This document shows positions 6,909 to 10,527 of a stretch of 10,527 bases of DNA, piece after piece (positions within the stretch are counted from its first letter, which is position 1; the number at the start of each line of letters is the position of its first letter). Under the pieces are notes generated by a model. The model was not told where the DNA came from and ran no database searches. It saw only the letters and a list, made by a program, of their open reading frames with translations. A program made the position numbers and the translations under genes. The stretch comes from Alphaproteobacteria bacterium MarineAlpha10_Bin3 (GTDB taxonomy: Bacteria > Pseudomonadota > Alphaproteobacteria > UBA8366 > GCA-2717185): assembly GCA_002937525.1 (NCBI GenBank), contig PTKA01000017.1:1-10527 (forward strand), in the 5' to 3' direction.

Positions 6909-7358
6909 ATGTTGACGCAAGAGATGAAGAAGATTGTCACCGACCATAGTGCCGGCATGGTTGCAACGGTCGATGAGGCCGGCCGCCCGGTAGTTTCACC
7001 CAAGGCGACCTTCGTTATCGTCGATGATGCGACAATCGCCTTTGGCAATATTCGCTCGCCCGGAACGCTGGCGAATATCGCCGTGCGGCCGCAAATCGAG
7101 ATTTGTTTTATTGACGTGCTGACTCGCAAGGCGCTCCGCGTTACCGGCAGCGCGCGCGTCGTTGAAAAATCCGCTGCCTCGGTAAAAATGGCCAAGGCAT
7201 TCGAGGCCGGCTGGGGCGATTACCTTGAACTGATTACGGTCTATGTTGAAATCGCCATCAGCGATGTGGAGATCATCCTCTCGCCAGCCTATGACGCCGG
7301 ACACACCGAAACCGAATTGCGCATGGCCAATCTCGCCCATCTGCAAGGCCTGTCTTGA
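6909..7358 (+). CDS. Pyridoxamine 5'-phosphate oxidase-like FMN-binding protein
   Basis: A 149-residue split-barrel flavin protein of the PPOX superfamily. The fold signature is clear in the first half: GMVATVDEAGRPVVSPKATF (16-35), DDATIAFGNIRSPGTLANI (39-57, the helix after the strand often binds FMN phosphate), PQIEICFID (61-69) and the strand KALRVTGSARVVE (74-86). It is short and lacks the C-terminal part of true PdxH, so I do not call it a vitamin B6 enzyme; FMN- or F420-dependent reductase-like roles are possible. ATG 6909 has the ribosome site TAGGAGG at 6897-6903, whose TAG is the stop of the previous gene, so translation of the two is probably coupled. Its position in the sugar-phosphate block does not explain its role. 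Confidence 0.88.
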   Translation: MLTQEMKKIVTDHSAGMVATVDEAGRPVVSPKATFVIVDDATIAFGNIRSPGTLANIAVRPQIEICFIDVLTRKALRVTGSARVVEKSAASVKMAKAFEAGWGDYLELITVYVEIAISDVEIILSPAYDAGHTETELRMANLAHLQGLS

Positions 7359-7382
7359 TATACCAATGCCCACTGATAAACT
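7355..7382 (+). promoter_or_regulatory. Possible promoter for fba
   Basis: TTGATA (7355-7360), 16 bases, TAAACT (7377-7382), in the 85-base gap before fba. It matches the housekeeping pattern moderately. The same gap holds TTGCG and CGCAA arms (7391-7415) that may be a weak inverted repeat. The gap is long enough for an internal promoter but nothing proves one. Confidence 0.33.
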
Positions 7383-7443
7383 GATGCAAATTGCGATATG
7401 ACCGCCGATACGCAACGTCCAGATTGAAATTGGAGCCGTCGCC

Positions 7444-8364
7444 ATGAAAGTTACGCAGCGCGTCAAAAAACTATTGGCCAATTACGAAAGCGATTGTCCC
7501 GGCACGAAGGCCAATCTTGCGCGCATATTGATGCATGGACGCCTCGCCGGTACCGGTAAACTTGTTATTTTGCCCGTCGATCAAGGCTTCGAGCACGGAC
7601 CGGCCCGAAGTTTCGCCAAGAATGCGGCCGGTTATGACCCGCATTACCATTTCCAACTGGCAATCGACGCCGGGTTATCCGCCTATGCAGCACCACTTGG
7701 CAGCCTGGAGGCCGGCGCGGATACCTTTGCCGGCGCCATCCCGACGATCCTTAAATGCAACTCTTCCAATTCTCACGCAACATCCAAGGACCAGGCGGTT
7801 TATGGCGGCGTGGACGACGCGTTGCGCCTGGGTTGTTCGGCGGTTGGTTTCACCATTTATCCCGGCGCCGACGATCAGTTCGAGATGATGGAAGAATTTC
7901 GCGAATTGGCGGCCGAAGCCAAATCCGTCGGCCTCGCGGTTGTTCTGTGGTCCTATCCGCGCGGCGGAAACCTGTCCAAGGAAGGCGAGTCGGCGATCGA
8001 CGTTACCGCTTATGCCGCCCATCTGGCGGCACTGCTTGGCGCGCACATTATCAAAGTGAAACCGCCAACCGACCATATCGAGCAAGCCGAAGCGAAAAAG
8101 GTCTATGCCGAAGAAGGCATCGACATCTCGACCCTGAGCAAGCGCGTCGCCCATATCGTGCAATCCGCTTATAACGGCCGCCGAATTGTCGTGTTTTCCG
8201 GCGGTGCGGCGAAGGGTACCGAAGGCGTTCTGGCCGAAATCCGTGAAATCCGCGATGGCGGCGCCAGCGGATCGATCATCGGCCGCAATTCCTTCCAGCG
8301 GGCGAAGCCGGATGCGCTCGCTTTGCTCGACAATGTCGTAAAAATTTACCAGGGCAAGGCTTGA
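7444..8364 (+). CDS. Class I fructose-bisphosphate aldolase (DhnA/FbaB type)
   Basis: Cleaves or forms fructose-1,6-bisphosphate through a lysine Schiff base, linking glycolysis, gluconeogenesis and the Calvin cycle; it belongs to the DhnA/FbaB branch shared with archaea rather than the metal-dependent class II. The 306-residue barrel shows VDQGFEHGP (45-53, Asp46 and His51), GADDQFEMMEEF (141-152), VLWSYPRG (167-174, catalytic Tyr candidate 171), HIIKVKPP (201-208, Schiff-base Lys204 or more likely Lys206), VFSGG (250-254) and IIGRNSFQR (278-286, phosphate site). ATG 7444 has GGAG eight bases upstream. It lies behind an 85-base gap that may hold a promoter. Its stop overlaps the TTG start of the thiE-like gene. 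Confidence 0.95.
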   Translation: MKVTQRVKKLLANYESDCPGTKANLARILMHGRLAGTGKLVILPVDQGFEHGPARSFAKNAAGYDPHYHFQLAIDAGLSAYAAPLGSLEAGADTFAGAIPTILKCNSSNSHATSKDQAVYGGVDDALRLGCSAVGFTIYPGADDQFEMMEEFRELAAEAKSVGLAVVLWSYPRGGNLSKEGESAIDVTAYAAHLAALLGAHIIKVKPPTDHIEQAEAKKVYAEEGIDISTLSKRVAHIVQSAYNGRRIVVFSGGAAKGTEGVLAEIREIRDGGASGSIIGRNSFQRAKPDALALLDNVVKIYQGKA

Positions 8365-9002
8365 ACACGCGCTGCCGTCTTTATCTGATCACGCCGCCGC
8401 GCATTGATCCGGCGGCATTCCGTGATGATTTGGCGATGGCGTTGGATGCGGGCGACGTCGCCTGCGTGCAATTGCGCCTGAAGGATATCGACGATAATGC
8501 GGTGCGCCGTGCGGCCGAAATTCTGCTCCCGGTGGCCCATGACCGCAGCGTCGATCTGATCATGAACGACCGTCCCGACCTTGCCTATGACACTGGTTGC
8601 GACGGAGTCCATATCGGTCAGGAAGACGCCAGTTACCGCGAAGCGCGTAGCCTGCTCGGCCGCGACGCCATAATCGGCGTGACCTGTCACCAGTCGCGGG
8701 ATTTATCGATCGTGGCGGCCGATGCCGGCGCCGACTATGTCGCCTTTGGTGCCTTCTATCGGTCCGGCACGAAAACCCCCAAGTCGCAGGTCGACCCGGA
8801 AATCCTGCGCTGGTGGAGTGATCTGATGGTGACGCCCTGCGTGGCGATCGGCGGTATTACAGTTGACAATTGTCCGCCGTTGATCGCCACCGGGGCGGAT
8901 TTTTTGTCGGTGGTTGCCGGTATATGGGACTATCGCGAAGGACCGGCAGCCGCCGTCAAGGCATTCAACGAAGTCCTGGAAACCGTTGCGGTGGAACGTT
9001 GA
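8361..9002 (+). CDS. thiE: Thiamine-phosphate synthase family protein (ThiE-like)
   Basis: ThiE joins hydroxymethylpyrimidine diphosphate and thiazole phosphate to thiamine phosphate; the product would feed ThDP to transketolase among others. The 213-residue TIM barrel has the family motifs in order: YLITPP (8-13), VQLRLKD (36-42), LIMNDRPDLA (66-75), DGVHIGQEDAS (81-91), IIGVTCH (104-110), DYVAFGAFYRSGTKTP (125-140), VAIGGITVDN (161-170) and VVAGIW (184-189). QLRLKD departs slightly from the common QLREK, and FYRSGTKT is a variant of the usual FxTxTK, so a TenI-like relative or a specialised ThiE cannot be excluded. The start is TTG, overlapping the fba stop as TTGA (8361-8364), with AAGG a few bases upstream; translation is probably coupled to fba. 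Confidence 0.87.
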   Translation: MNTRCRLYLITPPRIDPAAFRDDLAMALDAGDVACVQLRLKDIDDNAVRRAAEILLPVAHDRSVDLIMNDRPDLAYDTGCDGVHIGQEDASYREARSLLGRDAIIGVTCHQSRDLSIVAADAGADYVAFGAFYRSGTKTPKSQVDPEILRWWSDLMVTPCVAIGGITVDNCPPLIATGADFLSVVAGIWDYREGPAAAVKAFNEVLETVAVER

Positions 9003-9014
9003 AGCGGCTATAAC
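8986..9014 (+). promoter_or_regulatory. Predicted sigma70-type promoter for efp
   Basis: TTGCGG (8986-8991), 17 bases, TATAAC (9009-9014). Good match and ideal spacing, overlapping the end of the thiE-like gene. Transcription would start near 9021, giving a short leader of about 26 bases before ATG 9047. It would let efp and the following gene be expressed apart from the sugar-phosphate block. Confidence 0.55.
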
Positions 9015-9046
9015 GCCGCCGCATTCCAATAGCGAAAATCGAACCC

Positions 9047-9616
9047 ATGAAAATCAACGGCAATGCCATCCGGCCCGGCAATATCATCGAGCATCAGGGC
9101 CGCTTATGGCGTGCGGTCAAAATCCAGCACACCCAGCCCGGCAAGGGCGGCGCGTATCTACAGGTCGAATTGAAAGATATCCGCAATGGCTCGAAATTGA
9201 ACGAACGGTTTCGCTCGTCCCAAACGGTGGAGCAAGTGCGTCTCGATCAGCGCGAACACCAGTATTTGTATTCGGACGGCGACGATTTTACCTTCATGGA
9301 AAACGAAACCTACGAACAGATTACGCTGAACATCGATTTCATCGGCGCGGATGCGGCGCAATTCCTGCAAGACAGCATGGTCGTCACGATCGAATCCTTC
9401 GAGGGATCGCCGATCGGCGTGAGCCTGCCGGAATCCGTGACCATGGCGGTCACCGAGGCGGACCCGGTGGTCAAGGGACAGACGGCATCGTCTTCCTACA
9501 AACCGGCGAAACTCGAAAACGGCGTTCGCATCATGGTGCCGCCGCATATCGAGGCGGGCACGCGGGTCGTCGTCAACACCGCCGATGCGACCTATGTAAG
9601 CCGGGCCAAGGATTGA
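9047..9616 (+). CDS. efp: Elongation factor P
   Basis: EF-P enters the ribosomal E site and rescues stalling at polyproline. The 189-residue product is a standard three-barrel EF-P: N-terminal KOW-like domain beginning [18 protein letters not shown], the tip loop TQPGKGGAY with Lys33, the middle OB domain (about 65-127), and the C-terminal EF-P signature around [24 protein letters not shown] (154-177). Lys33 is the residue that would be beta-lysylated by EpmA in the gammaproteobacterial scheme; the PGKGGA loop suits that type rather than the Arg-rhamnosyl type. No epmA or epmB is in the window. The upstream ribosome site is weak; a promoter lies at 8986-9014. The inositol-monophosphatase gene begins seven bases after its stop. 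Confidence 0.97.
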   Translation: MKINGNAIRPGNIIEHQGRLWRAVKIQHTQPGKGGAYLQVELKDIRNGSKLNERFRSSQTVEQVRLDQREHQYLYSDGDDFTFMENETYEQITLNIDFIGADAAQFLQDSMVVTIESFEGSPIGVSLPESVTMAVTEADPVVKGQTASSSYKPAKLENGVRIMVPPHIEAGTRVVVNTADATYVSRAKD

Positions 9617-9623
9617 ACTGACC

Positions 9624-10445
9624 ATGGCGCTGCGATCCGCGATCATCAACGTGATGGCCATGGCGGCGGACAAGGCCGGCAAGCGGCTTATCCGCGATTT
9701 TGGCGAGGTCGAACAGCTTCAGGTAAGCCGCAAGGGGCCGGCCGATTTTGTCTCCAGCGCCGACCGCAAGGCCGAACGTATTTTGCGCGAAGCCCTGACG
9801 CATGCGCGCCCCGACTACACATTGTTGATGGAAGAATCGGGCGTGACCCAAGGACGGGACAGCCGCCACCGCTGGATCGTCGATCCGCTCGATGGAACGA
9901 CCAATTTTCTGCACGGGATTCCGCATTTCTGCATCTCGATTGCGCTGGAACGCGACGGCGATATTGTCGCGGGCCTGATTTACGACCCGCTGAAGGACGA
10001 AGTGTTTTGGGCTGAACGCGGTCTGGGCGCCTATGTAAACGATCGCCGTTTGCGGGTGTCGGAACGCACCCAGCTACCGGACGCATTATTCGCCACCGGC
10101 ATTCCTTTCCTGGGTGTCCAGGACGGCGCCGGGCATGGCCGATTCCTGAATCAGCTAGGCCGCGTCATGGCGCAATGTTCCGGCGTGCGACGGCTCGGTT
10201 CCGCCGCCCTGGACCTCGCTTATGTCGCGGCGGGACGCTATGACGGCTATTGGGAAAACGGGCTTAATTCATGGGACGTCGCCGCCGGTATTCTGCTGGT
10301 GCGGGAAGCCGGCGGCCAGGTCACCGATATCGCCGGCCGGACCTACCGGCTTGGCGCCGACGATATTTGTGCTGGCAACGACCAATTACATCAGCCTTTG
10401 CGTAACCTGCTTCGTGAAGCATCCCCGGCAAATTCGGACAAATAG
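9624..10445 (+). CDS. Inositol monophosphatase family protein (SuhB-like)
   Basis: A Mg-dependent, Li-sensitive-type phosphatase acting on inositol-1-phosphate or related sugar/nucleotide phosphates; in this family SuhB also assists ribosomal RNA antitermination. The 273-residue product carries all metal motifs: VSSAD (43-47), MEESG (69-73, Glu70/Glu71), WIVDPLDGTTNF (84-95, Asp87, Asp90, Thr92) and NSWDVAAG (215-222, Asp218). Length is typical. Substrate cannot be told from sequence alone, so I give no symbol. ATG 9624 follows the efp stop by seven bases and the pair is likely co-transcribed; efp followed by this gene is common in alphaproteobacteria. No terminator hairpin is visible after the stop. 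Confidence 0.93.
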   Translation: MALRSAIINVMAMAADKAGKRLIRDFGEVEQLQVSRKGPADFVSSADRKAERILREALTHARPDYTLLMEESGVTQGRDSRHRWIVDPLDGTTNFLHGIPHFCISIALERDGDIVAGLIYDPLKDEVFWAERGLGAYVNDRRLRVSERTQLPDALFATGIPFLGVQDGAGHGRFLNQLGRVMAQCSGVRRLGSAALDLAYVAAGRYDGYWENGLNSWDVAAGILLVREAGGQVTDIAGRTYRLGADDICAGNDQLHQPLRNLLREASPANSDK

Positions 10446-10462
10446 TGTCGAGAACAAATCGA

Positions 10463-10478
10463 ATTGACCGGTTTATGT
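10463..10478 (+). repeat. 16-base repeat, copy 2 (right end of window)
   Basis: ATTGACCGGTTTATGT, the same as the minus-strand stretch over the cyclo-ligase start. Here the ATG opens only five codons before TGA. The core AATTGACCG recurs at 10487-10495, 25 bases on. The remaining tail, 10446-10527, shows no gene or terminator. Confidence 0.55.
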
Positions 10479-10527
10479 ACCATATCAATTGACCGCTTCT
10501 GTTGTTGTTGGGCCTGTGGGGAAGTGG

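Noticed and set aside
7391..7415. TTGCG-N15-CGCAA inverted repeat before fba
   Set aside because: Five-base arms with a long spacer are too weak to call an operator; mentioned only with the possible promoter.
9158..9682. 174-codon open frame on the minus strand opposite efp
   Set aside because: It mirrors a clear efp gene, has no recognisable motif, and such antisense frames are common in GC-rich coding DNA. The same holds for the long frames opposite tkt (5003-5497), gap (5530-6057, 6033-6710) and fba (7675-8163).
1..10527. Mobile element, CRISPR array, tRNA, toxin-antitoxin or defence system
   Set aside because: No transposase, integrase, regularly spaced repeat, cloverleaf or defence domain was seen; all substantial space is taken by housekeeping genes.

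Overview
The window reads as a housekeeping stretch of an alphaproteobacterial chromosome, most like Rhodospirillales and relatives. The evidence is high-GC coding with ordinary dense packing, a receiver protein with a C-terminal GPDRRR tail, the zapA / 6S RNA / formyltetrahydrofolate cyclo-ligase cluster, and a Calvin/glycolysis block (tkt, gap, class I fba) followed by thiE, efp and an inositol-monophosphatase gene. Taxonomy is inferred from gene order and protein style; no rRNA or other marker is present.

Left part (1-1022, + strand): the end of a response-regulator receiver protein, cut by the window edge, followed by a histidine phosphotransfer (HPt) protein. The two probably form a phosphorelay pair. 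The HPt gene seems to carry a 2-base frameshift near 981-987 that spoils its last residues.

Middle part (1030-3238, - strand): read in its own direction, a small coiled-coil protein, zapA, 6S RNA, 5-formyltetrahydrofolate cyclo-ligase and a YmdB-type metallophosphoesterase follow each other closely. A good sigma70-like promoter lies upstream at 3272-3300. The 6S RNA has no annotated ORF but shows a closing stem and internal hairpins. The last two genes overlap by ATGA.

The divergent gap 3239-3445 holds promoters for both directions and an inverted repeat, TGTTGC-N10-GCAACA, over the proposed tkt start site.

Right part (3446-10445, + strand): transketolase, glyceraldehyde-3-phosphate dehydrogenase, an unrecognised 137-residue protein, a pyridoxamine-5'-phosphate-oxidase-like flavin protein, class I (DhnA/FbaB-type) fructose-bisphosphate aldolase, a thiamine-phosphate-synthase-type protein, elongation factor P and an inositol-monophosphatase family protein. 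tkt, gap and fba supply central sugar-phosphate metabolism. The pgk gene that often sits between gap and fba is absent here. Several junctions are stop/start overlaps with unusual starts (CTG at 6486, TTG at 8361). The last 82 bases contain no recognisable gene.

I did not find a defence system, mobile element, CRISPR array, tRNA or biosynthetic cluster. The most useful second looks are the HPt frameshift, the 6S RNA, the pgk-less glycolytic block with its unknown gene, and the shared promoter motifs.
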